Below the pieces are notes generated by a model. The model saw only the letters and a program-made list of their open reading frames with translations, was not told the DNA's origin and did not search any database. This document shows positions 26,899 to 36,428 of a stretch of 64,000 nt of DNA, in pieces; positions within the stretch are counted from its first letter, which is position 1; each line of letters opens with the position of its first letter. The stretch comes from Fervidicoccus fontis Kam940 (lineage in GTDB: Archaea > Thermoproteota > Thermoprotei_A > Sulfolobales > Fervidicoccaceae). The position numbers and the translations under genes are program-made. Location of the stretch: NCBI RefSeq assembly GCF_000258425.1, contig NC_017461.1, forward strand, positions 960,949-1,024,948. Reading direction: 5' to 3'.

Positions 26899-27765
26899 TC
26901 AGAATTGGGGAAAGTTAGATTTTCTCATTATATTATTTGATTTGCATTTATAAAAATAAAAAAATAATGTTAAGGCGACGAGATCCGATAAAGATCCCAT
27001 AGAGCATAGTTCATCAGGACTTTTTCCTTCGCAACAACTTCTTGCACAACTTTCCGAGCGTTCTAATCCGTACTTCCTATAGACTATATAATCGTTATAT
27101 TTACAACAAAAACTGCGAAAAAGCTTATCAATTTCTTCCGATGTAGGGATAGAACAGTGCTCTTCTTTTATAAGCTTTTCAGCTTCTCTTATGGAGTTTG
27201 TAAAGCATGTTGATGCTTCTTGGCTAACAGGATCAAATATGTTCAGTCTAAGAAAGTCTATGAGTTTTTTATCATCCCACTTTTCATAATTGGTGAAAAC
27301 ATCTGTGAGTGATGGATAAAGAGAGGATGAGAATCTATGCAGAAAACTCGAGTTAGTAAGCATCAAAGATTTGAAGTAAATACTCGGCTTGATTGAAATA
27401 AGATATGAAAAAGCACCTTCCCCAATTTCATTTAAGTCTCTTTTGTTTTTTAAGATTATTGACGCAGCATTAAAAAAGATTAAAAACACCGTTCCAAAAC
27501 TTGTATTGGTTCCCGTCTTTTCTATTATGCTTTTCATTGATTTTAGAAAACCCTCTCCTAAATCAGAATTAAATCTCAATATATTGTCTATTAAAATATC
27601 ACCTGATAGAAATCCTATATATATGTAATCCTGTAGCGTCTTATCAAGATGATCTTTCATCCTAGATACATTTCCTCCTATTCCCCATCCAGTTGGCTCA
27701 AGCATCATAGATAAAGAGATAGAAAATTTCACATCATCGATCGTTTTTCTTTCAATTTTTTTCAT
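26899..27765 (-). CDS. CitG-like (triphosphoribosyl-dephospho-CoA synthase family) protein
   Basis: 288 residues, all-helical. Several stretches fit the CitG/MdcB family: EPTGWGIGGNVSR (a variant of KPGNVxR), TGTNTSFGTVFLIFFNAA (family TNTNxGxxLLxxPL) and GSLSDLVALTLFFYF near the C-terminus. Bacterial CitG makes the citrate lyase cofactor precursor from ATP and dephospho-CoA. No citrate or malonate lyase gene is here, so the substrate probably differs. It overlaps by 14 bases a DUF447-like gene, a pairing I recall from other archaea but could not check. Cysteines are unusually frequent near residues 190-255. Confidence 0.6.
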   Translation of the reverse strand: MKKIERKTIDDVKFSISLSMMLEPTGWGIGGNVSRMKDHLDKTLQDYIYIGFLSGDILIDNILRFNSDLGEGFLKSMKSIIEKTGTNTSFGTVFLIFFNAASIILKNKRDLNEIGEGAFSYLISIKPSIYFKSLMLTNSSFLHRFSSSLYPSLTDVFTNYEKWDDKKLIDFLRLNIFDPVSQEASTCFTNSIREAEKLIKEEHCSIPTSEEIDKLFRSFCCKYNDYIVYRKYGLERSESCARSCCEGKSPDELCSMGSLSDLVALTLFFYFYKCKSNNIMRKSNFPQF

Positions 27766-28387
27766 ACCCCTCTATCATCTCCTCTATAAATTTGATATAT
27801 GAAAGAAGTCTCTCATTCTCAGTTGTCCTCCTTATATTAGAGAGTAATCTTTTGATGTAATTTATTTCCTCACTATCGGAAATTCCTAAATACAGCCTGC
27901 TATGACTTATTATAGCCTCAATCAGTAAATTTACAGGTCTATATGGAGGAAGCAGATTTTCAATTTTTATCCATACATTTTCTTCTATTGAAAGCTTTAA
28001 GTAAATCAGCCCATCTTTCAAAGTTATTTCCTCGATAGTCGTAGGGATAAGAAAATAGCTACGATTTGTATGAGGGGGGACCTTTTTTCCCTTAACGATT
28101 TTTAACTTTTTTAAATAGAAAAGCTGAAAGATCTCATCAAATGAATTAGAATAATTCAAAGTAATTATATCGCCAGCTTTAACTTTTTTCTTCTCAATTA
28201 AAGAATAAATATAACTACCAGGGAAAAGCCTGGCAGTACCCTTGAGATGCTCAGTATCTAAATATACTCCTAGAAAAAAAGGGTGATTTGTTAGCTTGTT
28301 TAATACTGCTATAGACTCTGTATATGTTTTATCTATATTATCTAAATTTTTTATCAGCCTATCAATTGCAATTTTTTTCCAAGCCAA
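27752..28387 (-). CDS. DUF447-like protein (flavin-reductase-like barrel)
   Basis: 211 residues. The early part (PFFLGVYLDTEHLKGTARLFPGS...) is beta-rich and resembles the split-barrel FMN-binding fold of DUF447 proteins; the rest is helical. No catalytic motif can be named. It sits 12 bases downstream of a nucleotidyltransferase and overlaps the CitG-like gene by 14 bases, so these three are one operon. The family name is from memory and moderate in confidence. Confidence 0.5.
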   Translation of the reverse strand: MAWKKIAIDRLIKNLDNIDKTYTESIAVLNKLTNHPFFLGVYLDTEHLKGTARLFPGSYIYSLIEKKKVKAGDIITLNYSNSFDEIFQLFYLKKLKIVKGKKVPPHTNRSYFLIPTTIEEITLKDGLIYLKLSIEENVWIKIENLLPPYRPVNLLIEAIISHSRLYLGISDSEEINYIKRLLSNIRRTTENERLLSYIKFIEEMIEGYEKN

Positions 28388-28399
28388 AGCTGGATCACC

Positions 28400-29317
28400 C
28401 TATTGCTTTTCAATCGGAAGTAAAAAATGCTCATTATCCCACAAATACAGTTGCAAGAAAGTTTTTCCTTCGTCATTGACTCTTTCCAGTTCTCCCCTTA
28501 CAAATGCAAAATCTCCAGGTTTTAAAATCTCGCAAAATCTTCCTCTATCAGATGTAATTGTTATTTCTTTTCTGCTTTTATTATCAAATGCCCTATATGA
28601 ACATGGATATAAATAGGATAAGGAGGAATCAGTAATTGTAACATTTGTTGTTATAGTGCCTAATTTTTCGATGCTTCTAGTGCACTTTTGTGGGCATTTA
28701 GGTGTATAAGGAACTAATCTTATATATACATCCACCCCTTCAAATTTACCTTGCAAAATTTTTTCCATCTCTCTTTTGACAATTAATTCATTATAGTATT
28801 TTTCTCTTCTATTTTCTAGTAGGTTCAATACTTCATTTCTACCATATTTTTCTAGAGTTTTACTTTCCATAAGAAATTTGTAAACTTCCTCGCACGTCTT
28901 TCTGCCATAAACGATTACATCAATATCACTGGTTCTCTTCCCTACAAGAATCCCGCCCGTTATACCTATATCAACGCTATTTGTGTGTTCTCTCAGCTCT
29001 GAAAGTAATTTCATAGCTTTTTTGTGCAGCGGATTTGAAACCTCCAAGGCTACTGATCTAGGATCTAAAACTCTGCCAACTTCACTTTTCTTAAGGAATG
29101 GAACCTTTCTTCCAAAACACTTGCATTCTTGCAACTTCTCAGGATAATAAGTGCTTACGAATTCTATTGCTTCTTTAACTTCCTTGATTGTTCTGTTCAT
29201 GTCAAAAACATAACGTGGAATTGCAAATAAATAATCCCCAAAATCATAGTAAGATCTGATTATCCAATAAGTATTTTTATATTCAACAATAAAACCTTCA
29301 ATCATTTTATACATCAA
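28400..29317 (-). CDS. Predicted nucleotidyltransferase with C-terminal beta domain
   Basis: 305 residues. A nucleotidyltransferase signature GITGGILVGKRTSDIDVIVYG covers about residues 118-138, giving the GG loop and the DxD metal pair D131/D133. The C-terminal third has CPQKC and a small beta domain (about 210-300). Archaeal relatives have no proven substrate. It is first in the operon with the DUF447-like and CitG-like genes, which suggests it modifies the same nucleotide-like cofactor. Confidence 0.65.
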   Translation of the reverse strand: MMYKMIEGFIVEYKNTYWIIRSYYDFGDYLFAIPRYVFDMNRTIKEVKEAIEFVSTYYPEKLQECKCFGRKVPFLKKSEVGRVLDPRSVALEVSNPLHKKAMKLLSELREHTNSVDIGITGGILVGKRTSDIDVIVYGRKTCEEVYKFLMESKTLEKYGRNEVLNLLENRREKYYNELIVKREMEKILQGKFEGVDVYIRLVPYTPKCPQKCTRSIEKLGTITTNVTITDSSLSYLYPCSYRAFDNKSRKEITITSDRGRFCEILKPGDFAFVRGELERVNDEGKTFLQLYLWDNEHFLLPIEKQ

Positions 29318-29385
29318 ATTTATTTTTTGTTAGTGATTATTTTTATTCATAACTAAAATTAAACTTAAATAAAAGCTGATAAAAA

Positions 29386-30174
29386 ATGAGAGCCCTCGTA
29401 ACATTCAGTTACCAAGATCCTGCAGGAGTTGGAATGGCTGAAGAATTGAAAAAAATAAGCGGCAGTGAAATTGAAATAAAAGGATTTGATGTAAATGACG
29501 TTGAGTTTTCCTTTTTAGAAGATTTTAAAGAATATAATGCTTTCATCGTTCTTTCTATGCACATGAGTGAGGCAGGGATCCCCTGTTTAACTGTTCATCA
29601 TACGGGAAATCTCACTTCTAAAGCACTGCTTGGTGGAAGGCCTCGAGAAATAAGCGTTTCTTTTCCAAGGCTGTCTGGATTTCTTATAAAGAAAATACAT
29701 TCTCTCGTAAGCTATTACGGGCTAGCTGAAAAGATGAAAGTATCTTATGAAGCTACTCACCATGGACCAACAAATATAACTCGTCCATTGGTTTATGTTG
29801 AAATAGGAAGCTCAGAAAAAGAGTGGAAGGATAAAGAACTGCAGAAATTAATGGCTGAGGCAGTATATGATGCTTATATGCTTTTAAAAGAAGACAGGTT
29901 GCCTGATTGCGAAAAAGCTATAGGATTTGGAGGAGGTCATTACAGCGAACGGCATACAAAAATTAGTATAGAAAATAATGTATGCTTTGGGCATCTTGTT
30001 CCTAAGTATGCCATTAAAGAAGGAATTGATTCTTTTGTACTAGATCAGATTTATGATAAGAATTATGAAGGAATAAATTCTGTATATGCAGAAAAGAAAA
30101 TAGGTACAAGAGAATTTAGAGAAGAAATTGAAAAAAAGGCAAAAGAAAGAAATGTAAAATTTGTGTACTTTTAA
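29386..30174 (+). CDS. dtdA: D-aminoacyl-tRNA deacylase, archaeal DtdA type
   Basis: 262 residues. Characteristic segments are LSMHMSEAGIPCLTVHHTGN, SYEATHHGPTNIT and FGGGHYSERHT; their histidines bind zinc in this family. It removes D-amino acids wrongly attached to tRNA. It stands alone between divergent and downstream genes. Confidence 0.93.
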   Translation: MRALVTFSYQDPAGVGMAEELKKISGSEIEIKGFDVNDVEFSFLEDFKEYNAFIVLSMHMSEAGIPCLTVHHTGNLTSKALLGGRPREISVSFPRLSGFLIKKIHSLVSYYGLAEKMKVSYEATHHGPTNITRPLVYVEIGSSEKEWKDKELQKLMAEAVYDAYMLLKEDRLPDCEKAIGFGGGHYSERHTKISIENNVCFGHLVPKYAIKEGIDSFVLDQIYDKNYEGINSVYAEKKIGTREFREEIEKKAKERNVKFVYF

Positions 30175-30253
30175 TAACACCAATTAACTTAATATGTTTA
30201 TAAACTAGCTTATATATACAAAAGGGTAAGAGATTTCTAACGGGTTATCTGAT

Positions 30254-30685
30254 ATGAGAATTAGCAATATAATGTGGGGGCTGAGTATTTTATTTTTAGC
30301 AATGTTCTTTATTATGTCTTCTAATTCTCCGTTATATAGCGAATTTGTAAACATATTTGGAAATTCTATAAAGATTTATCAATCACTGTTTGGTTTCTTT
30401 AGCTTAATACTGTTGCTAGTTGCTTATTATCAAAATGAACTTGAATCTCATCCCAAAAAAATAGCCCAGCTAAGATTTTTCAACCTCGTTGCTTACATCG
30501 CATGGTTGCTTTCTTCTTTAGCTCTATATTCGTTATTTTTGTATAGGTTTGGCTTTCCTATAGGTTTAGTAGTTTCTATACTAATACTTTTTCCTCTTTT
30601 TATATCAATACTTCAATACACAAAAAAGATGATAAAAACAATTGAACTGCATTACGAGAAAAATCAGAAAAAGAAAAAAAGATAA
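30254..30685 (+). CDS. Small four-helix membrane protein, unknown
   Basis: 143 residues, not recognised. Four hydrophobic stretches (about 8-27, 42-60, 75-95, 98-117) are followed by a lysine-rich cytoplasmic tail (last 15 residues KNQKKKKR-like). No motif of a known transporter or enzyme. A TATA-like TTATATATAC lies about 45 bases before the start, so it has its own promoter. It is convergent with the carboxypeptidase gene. Confidence 0.6.
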   Translation: MRISNIMWGLSILFLAMFFIMSSNSPLYSEFVNIFGNSIKIYQSLFGFFSLILLLVAYYQNELESHPKKIAQLRFFNLVAYIAWLLSSLALYSLFLYRFGFPIGLVVSILILFPLFISILQYTKKMIKTIELHYEKNQKKKKR

Positions 30686-30690
30686 ATTTT

Positions 30691-32190
30691 TTAAAGATAT
30701 TTATTTTTGAGATAGCTTATATAGTATTCAGGATTTACATCTTCATTTAGATTGCGTCTTATCAGCTCTTTAGGAGCATATGTTGCGCCAAATCTATGGA
30801 TTTTTCTTTTAAGCCATTCTTTAATTTCTGCAAAATTTCTGCTGTCAATTATATCTCCAAGCTTTTTGCCTAGATCTTTCTCAATCGCGTATCCGACCTG
30901 AGCAGATATTATAGTACCTAAACTGTACGTCGGGAAATATCCTATGCTTCCCTGACTCCAATGTATATCCTGAAGTACACCGCTTTTGTAATCCTTAGGT
31001 CTAATTCCAAGGTACTCTTCCATAGTATTATTCCATATGTCTGGAACATCAGAAACTTTTATCTCATTTCCTATTAGCATTTTTTCTATCCTAAATCTTA
31101 AAGCTACGTGGAAGTTGTAAGTAAGTTCGTCAGCATCTACTCTAATTAAGCTAGGTTTAACAGTATTTATGTAATAATAAATATCTTCATCGCTAAAGTT
31201 TTTCAGTTCTGGGAAGTATTCTCTAATCAGACTTCCAACAATTTTTGTGAATGCAAAATTTCTTCCTACAACATTTTCCCAAAATCTAGATTGACTTTCA
31301 TGAATTCCCATGCTTACTCCTCTGGCAAGTGGAGTTCCGGAAAGAGATTCATCGATCTGTAATTCATAAGTTGCATGTCCGAATTCATGTACTGCAGAAT
31401 ATATGGTCCTCTTAATATCGTAGCCTTCATAACGAGTAGTTATTCTGGCATCTCTTATTCCAAAGTTTATAGTAAATGGATGTTCAGAAACATCAATTCT
31501 AGCTCTAGTTCTTGGAAATCCTAGTATATCGAGTAACCTGTTATTGATTTCTACAGCTTTTGTAATATCATATTTGTAGCTTTCTAGATAATGACATTTT
31601 GGATATCTGCTATCGCTCATTACTTTTTCTAGAATAGATTTCAGTTCAGGAATAATGGAATCATACATTCTTTCTACATCTTTTGTAGTCCAGCCTTCTT
31701 CATAGTAGTCTATTAAGGCATCGTATGGATGCTCAACATATCCCAGATAATCTGCCATCCTTTTCTCAAGCTCAACAATCTTCTCTAGATATGGTTTAAA
31801 TATACTAAAATCATTCTTTTCTCTAGAAGTAACCCATGCTTCATGTGCTCTTATAGTTACCTCTCTTAATTCCGCAATTAGAGACTCTGGTATCTTTTTG
31901 GCTTTTGTAATTTCTCTGTCGAGAACTCTTACTACGCCTTTTTCATAATCGTTTAGCGTTTCGATGCTTTTTGCCTTTTCTACTAATGATACAAGCTCTG
32001 GATCTAGAAGAAGCCTATGCTCTAAGACGGAGAGATGTCTATTCGCAATACTTCTTTCTATAATGCCCTCTTTTGGCATATAAGTTTCCATGTCCCATTC
32101 CAAAAGACCCATTGCATAGTCAATGCTCCAAATAAATTTATATCTATTAATAATTTCTTTTATTACGCTGTTTTCAAAAACTTCTCCCAT
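30691..32190 (-). CDS. M32-family metallo-carboxypeptidase (Taq type)
   Basis: 499 residues, the usual length. The zinc site HEFGH is at 268-272, with HESQSRFWEN about 30 residues later supplying the third ligand and a conserved ESQ. Upstream GMRD-like and DYYEEG segments fit the family. It removes C-terminal amino acids from peptides in the cytoplasm, which fits a peptide-using archaeon. Single-gene unit. Confidence 0.95.
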   Translation of the reverse strand: MGEVFENSVIKEIINRYKFIWSIDYAMGLLEWDMETYMPKEGIIERSIANRHLSVLEHRLLLDPELVSLVEKAKSIETLNDYEKGVVRVLDREITKAKKIPESLIAELREVTIRAHEAWVTSREKNDFSIFKPYLEKIVELEKRMADYLGYVEHPYDALIDYYEEGWTTKDVERMYDSIIPELKSILEKVMSDSRYPKCHYLESYKYDITKAVEINNRLLDILGFPRTRARIDVSEHPFTINFGIRDARITTRYEGYDIKRTIYSAVHEFGHATYELQIDESLSGTPLARGVSMGIHESQSRFWENVVGRNFAFTKIVGSLIREYFPELKNFSDEDIYYYINTVKPSLIRVDADELTYNFHVALRFRIEKMLIGNEIKVSDVPDIWNNTMEEYLGIRPKDYKSGVLQDIHWSQGSIGYFPTYSLGTIISAQVGYAIEKDLGKKLGDIIDSRNFAEIKEWLKRKIHRFGATYAPKELIRRNLNEDVNPEYYISYLKNKYL

Positions 32191-32404
32191 TTCTTAACAC
32201 CTAAATTTGTGAAAATTCTTTATAGATGACTATAATAGTTTAAATAAATTTTTATAAATATTTTGCCAATTACTAAATTCAAGCACAATATTAGTTTAAA
32301 ACTATAGCTAGAGATAAAAAATTTTTAGGGTAACTTTTTAAATTAAATAGAAATATATTATTAAAAACTTGTTAAGAACATTAGAAATTTTAGCGGTGTT
32401 CATA

Positions 32405-34249
32405 TTGTGCGGAATAATTGGAGTAGCGATTGATGTTAATAATAACTGCTCAGAGTTTAAGGCCGCTGAAATAATTACAAAAGGACTTAAGTCCCTCGAA
32501 TATAGAGGTTACGATAGCGTTGGAATTGCACTAATAGATAAAAATACTAGAAAAATTATAGTAAAAAAAGGTAAAGGAAAGCTAGATGATGTTTCTAAAG
32601 AATACTCATTTTTGCTTACTCCTGGATGCATAGGTATAGGTCATACAAGATGGGCTACACATGGAGCTCCTACAAATATAAATGCCCATCCCCACACTGA
32701 TTGCAAGGGTGACATAGCGTTAGTCCACAACGGAATAATAAAGAATTTTCTAAGCCTAAAAAAGATGCTATTAAACTCAGGTCATACTTTCAAAAGCGAT
32801 ACAGATACTGAAGTTGTAGCACATCTTATAGAAGAATTAGCAAGTACATCTAGCAATTTTTACGAAGGATTCAAAAAATCAATTTCTATGCTTGAGGGTA
32901 GCTTTGCATTGGCGGTCGTCACTACTTATGAACCAGAAAAAATATTCTTTGCTAAAAAAGAGAGTCCGCTTATAATAGGCCTTTCAAAATCTTCTAATTT
33001 TTTAGCAAGCGATATACCTGCAATGCTGGAATACACAAATGAATTCGTGCCATTAAATGATGGTGATATTGGTTGGTTATCCCCCAGAGAAGTATTTATT
33101 GAAAACTTGAAGGCTGGCATCGTCGAAATAAGGAAAAGAAAAATCCTTGTTGATTGGAAGCCCGAAATGGCGAAAAAAGGAGGCTATCCTCATTATATGA
33201 TAAAGGAAATATATGAGCAACCCTTGGCGCTAAAAAGCACATTTGAAGGACTTATTAGCGATGAAACGATAATTGAAGCAGCAGATCTTATTTCCAAAAA
33301 AGATAAGATATTTATAGCCGCGGCAGGGACGAGTTATCATGCTGGTCTTGTTACTAAATATTTTATTGAAAAAATAACAGGAAGAGCAGTCTATACGTTT
33401 ATATCCTCCGAATATAAAAATATTGAATACTTAGTAGATAACGACACTGCAATTATAGTCATAAGTCAAAGTGGTGAAACTATAGATACAATTAAGGCAA
33501 TGAGATCTTCAAAAAATAGAGGCGGAGTGATTTTTGCGATCACAAACGTCATAGGAAGCACGATAGGAAGAGAAGCTAATTACGTAGTACCTATGCGAGC
33601 TGGGCCAGAGATCGGAGTGGCAGCTACCAAGACTTTTCTCACACAGGTTTTAGTTGGAAGTATGCTAGCAGTAAACCTTGGAAAATCGATTGGAAAGATA
33701 AATGAAACAGAATATAATCAAATGATAAATACACTTAGCTATTCACCCAATATTGTAGGGAGCTCAATTAGTATGACTGAAGGTATAATGAAAAAGTTGC
33801 CAGAGAGGTTTTCAAGTAAAAATAGCATTTACTTTTTAGGTAGGGGTTTAGGCGTTCCTTTAGCTTATGAAGCTGCTCTTAAAATGAAAGAAATAACCTA
33901 CATACATGCTGAAGCTTATCCTGCCGGCGAGTCTAAACATGGTCCAATAGCATTAATCGAGAAGGACTTTCCTGTTTTCTTTGTAGTTACTAAAGATACA
34001 TATGAAGAAATAGCTAGCAACATTGCAGAAATGAATGCTAGAGATGCTTACACTATTGCTTTAGCATCAGAGGAAAAGCTTGAAAATTTGCAACCAAGAT
34101 TGACAATTACTGTTCCAAAAGTTGATTTGCTTCTAGAACCGTATTCTCTTATTCCTCCGATCCAGCTTCTTTCTTACTATACTGCAGTTGTGAGGGGTTT
34201 AGACCCTGACAAACCTAGGAATTTAGCAAAAACTGTAACAGTGGAGTGA
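32405..34249 (+). CDS. glmS: Glutamine:fructose-6-phosphate amidotransferase
   Basis: 614 residues from TTG 32405. I chose this start because the next codon is TGC: the family needs Cys directly after the initiator as catalytic nucleophile (CGIIGV), and GCGGTG lies six bases before it. A longer frame from 32369 would bury the cysteine. The glutaminase domain (1-225) has RWATHG and NGIIKN; two SIS domains follow (TSYHAG, SQSGETIDT, PAGESKHGP), and it ends with the KTVTVE motif. It makes glucosamine-6-phosphate. Six bases separate it from the GlmU-like gene. Confidence 0.96.
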   Translation: MCGIIGVAIDVNNNCSEFKAAEIITKGLKSLEYRGYDSVGIALIDKNTRKIIVKKGKGKLDDVSKEYSFLLTPGCIGIGHTRWATHGAPTNINAHPHTDCKGDIALVHNGIIKNFLSLKKMLLNSGHTFKSDTDTEVVAHLIEELASTSSNFYEGFKKSISMLEGSFALAVVTTYEPEKIFFAKKESPLIIGLSKSSNFLASDIPAMLEYTNEFVPLNDGDIGWLSPREVFIENLKAGIVEIRKRKILVDWKPEMAKKGGYPHYMIKEIYEQPLALKSTFEGLISDETIIEAADLISKKDKIFIAAAGTSYHAGLVTKYFIEKITGRAVYTFISSEYKNIEYLVDNDTAIIVISQSGETIDTIKAMRSSKNRGGVIFAITNVIGSTIGREANYVVPMRAGPEIGVAATKTFLTQVLVGSMLAVNLGKSIGKINETEYNQMINTLSYSPNIVGSSISMTEGIMKKLPERFSSKNSIYFLGRGLGVPLAYEAALKMKEITYIHAEAYPAGESKHGPIALIEKDFPVFFVVTKDTYEEIASNIAEMNARDAYTIALASEEKLENLQPRLTITVPKVDLLLEPYSLIPPIQLLSYYTAVVRGLDPDKPRNLAKTVTVE

Positions 34250-34255
34250 TGAAAT

Positions 34256-35413
34256 ATGGTCTCTTTAATATATTTGTCACATAATGAGATAGAGTCTGTT
34301 TATCCAATAACTGAAAGCGGAGAACCTCTTCCTAATTTAAAATTATTGGGAAAACCGATTGGAGTTAGAGTGATAGAGTCATTTGAAAATGAAGGAATAA
34401 ATGACATGTCTGTCTATTATTCAAATATATCTAGTGAAGTATATGAACTCATAGGAAAGAGGGTGAAATTGGAAGAAACAGGCAAACTGGATTTCTTGAA
34501 TTCATTAAAAAATGCAGTCGAGAATTCAAATTCTCAGGAGATAATACTAGTTTTAGGTAGCTTTTTATTAAATGAAGGCTTTATAAGAGAGTTACTTTAT
34601 AAATGGAACGAAAAAGGAAGCTCTATGCTGATTGCACTTGTACCTGGAAGTCAGAAGTTAGAAGATCTTGTATGGAAGATCGGCGTAGATGTTGAGTTTG
34701 TCGAGGGTAATGTGAAGAAGGCATATCTTATCAAAAATAACGCATCCTCCTTCTACATATTCTCAGGAATAATTGTTTCAGAAAAAGAGTTCTTACTTAG
34801 AAAAATAGATTTAAGCATTAAAGATTATAATCAGGCATTATTAAAGCTTATAAATGAAACTAATCCGCCCTTCTATATTTACACAGGGGAATACGTCTCA
34901 TTCGCAAGCCCCTGGTCTATTCTCAATGCCATGAAAATGCTCCTTCAAAAAATTTCTGGTCAGTTTATCAGTAAAGAAGCAAAAGTTAGCCCAACTGCTG
35001 TATTAGAAGGTCCTGTATTAATTGAAGATGGTGCCGTAATAGATCATTATACAGTTATCAAAGGACCTGTATACATAGGTAAGAGGTCATTTATCGGTGC
35101 GCATAGCTTAGTTAGAAACTATGTTTCATTGGAAGAAAGCTCTGTACTGGGTTCAGGAGTAGAGGTTAAAAGAAGCTATATAGGCCCTAGAGTAACTATA
35201 GGATCAAACTGTCTAGTTACTGACAGTATATTAGGGGAAAATGCGACATTCAAGCCATTTGTAGTTACTTTGAATTATGACCCACATGAAGCAAAAAGGC
35301 TTGGGGAATTCTATATTAAAAGAGGTGTAATTTTAGGAAAAGGGTCTTTAATCAATGGTGGCAGTGTACTTAAACCAGGAACTATCATAGAGTCAAGAAA
35401 AATATACCCTTAA
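34256..35413 (+). CDS. GlmU-like protein: degenerate nucleotidyltransferase domain plus left-handed beta-helix
   Basis: 385 residues. The C-terminal part (about 235-385) has hexapeptide repeats typical of a left-handed beta-helix acyltransferase. The N-terminal 220 residues follow the sugar-phosphate nucleotidyltransferase layout, but where the GxGTRxxP phosphate loop should be it reads SHNEIESVYPITESG, with no glycine-rich loop or arginine. It directly follows glmS, so glucosamine-1-phosphate acetylation is a natural role. The uridylyl step may be lost or done by another enzyme. That split is an inference. Confidence 0.75.
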   Translation: MVSLIYLSHNEIESVYPITESGEPLPNLKLLGKPIGVRVIESFENEGINDMSVYYSNISSEVYELIGKRVKLEETGKLDFLNSLKNAVENSNSQEIILVLGSFLLNEGFIRELLYKWNEKGSSMLIALVPGSQKLEDLVWKIGVDVEFVEGNVKKAYLIKNNASSFYIFSGIIVSEKEFLLRKIDLSIKDYNQALLKLINETNPPFYIYTGEYVSFASPWSILNAMKMLLQKISGQFISKEAKVSPTAVLEGPVLIEDGAVIDHYTVIKGPVYIGKRSFIGAHSLVRNYVSLEESSVLGSGVEVKRSYIGPRVTIGSNCLVTDSILGENATFKPFVVTLNYDPHEAKRLGEFYIKRGVILGKGSLINGGSVLKPGTIIESRKIYP

Positions 35414-35421
35414 AAATTTTT

Positions 35422-36225
35422 TTAAGTATAATGTTCTTTTCCCGGAAAAATGCCATTTCTAACTTCACTTGCATATTTACTTATTGCTTCTTCTGCGATT
35501 TTTGATAAATCTGCGTACTTTTTTGCAAAAGAAGGCGGTTTTTCGGTTAGACCTAATAAGTCGTGAAGAACTAAAACTTGTCCATCGCAATATGGACCAG
35601 AACCTATACAAATTGTCGGTATTGAGAGCTTTTCTGTAATTTTTCTTGCAACTTCAGATAGTGTGTATTCTACTACTATTGAAAAAACACCGGCTTCCTG
35701 AAGTGCTTCGGCGTCTCTTAGTAGTTGTTCTTCTTCAAACGGCTTTTTCCCGATCATCCTATAACCTCCGAGCCTCAGAAATCTTTGCGGTGTCAAACCA
35801 ATATGTCCCATGACAGGGATCCCCGCTCTTACAAGACTTTTTACCTGTTCAATTATTTCTTCTCCTCCTTCAAGCTTAACTGCCTCTGCTCCTCCTTTTA
35901 TCATTAGGGATGCATTTTTAAGAGCTTGTTTTGAGCTCACTTCGTAGCTCATAAATGGCATGTCTCCCACAATAAGTGCTCTTGGCTTCGCTCTAGCTAC
36001 CGCTTTTACGTGATCTATCATTGTTCTTAGAGAGACGTTAATGGTATTTTCCATCCCTAAAACTACCATAGCTAATGAATCTCCGACTAAAATAGAGTCC
36101 ACACCCGCTTTGTCAGCAATTCTAGCAAATGGTGTGTCATACGCTGTTATCATAACGATTTTTTCCTTAAGCTCTTTCTTCTTTATGAACTTTCTCATGG
36201 TTATTTTTTCGTCCAAAAAGAGCAC
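35422..36225 (-). CDS. panB: Ketopantoate hydroxymethyltransferase
   Basis: 267 residues. Conserved VMITAYDTPFARIADKAG near residue 25, ILVGDSLAMVVLG near 45 and GHIGLTPQ near 140 with magnesium ligands D48, D87 and E119-type residues. It adds a hydroxymethyl group to 2-oxoisovalerate in pantothenate/CoA synthesis. The given start is GTG at 36225; ATG at 36198 would begin at MRKFIKKKE and is also possible. It is followed about 200 bases away by panE on the same strand. Confidence 0.93.
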   Translation of the reverse strand: MLFLDEKITMRKFIKKKELKEKIVMITAYDTPFARIADKAGVDSILVGDSLAMVVLGMENTINVSLRTMIDHVKAVARAKPRALIVGDMPFMSYEVSSKQALKNASLMIKGGAEAVKLEGGEEIIEQVKSLVRAGIPVMGHIGLTPQRFLRLGGYRMIGKKPFEEEQLLRDAEALQEAGVFSIVVEYTLSEVARKITEKLSIPTICIGSGPYCDGQVLVLHDLLGLTEKPPSFAKKYADLSKIAEEAISKYASEVRNGIFPGKEHYT

Positions 36226-36428
36226 CCCGCTCTAAAATTGGAACTAATTTGCTAAATTATCTCAGTTTTAAAATAAATAAGAATATTTATTTATATGGAG
36301 AGATAATAAAATATTTTTACTTACCTTATTTATAACTTAAAAATTTTCTAAAACAATCAACAAATTCATTAATTTTTGCAATAAAACGGCAAGAGATATC
36401 TTTTTTAGAGAGATATATAGAAATAAGT

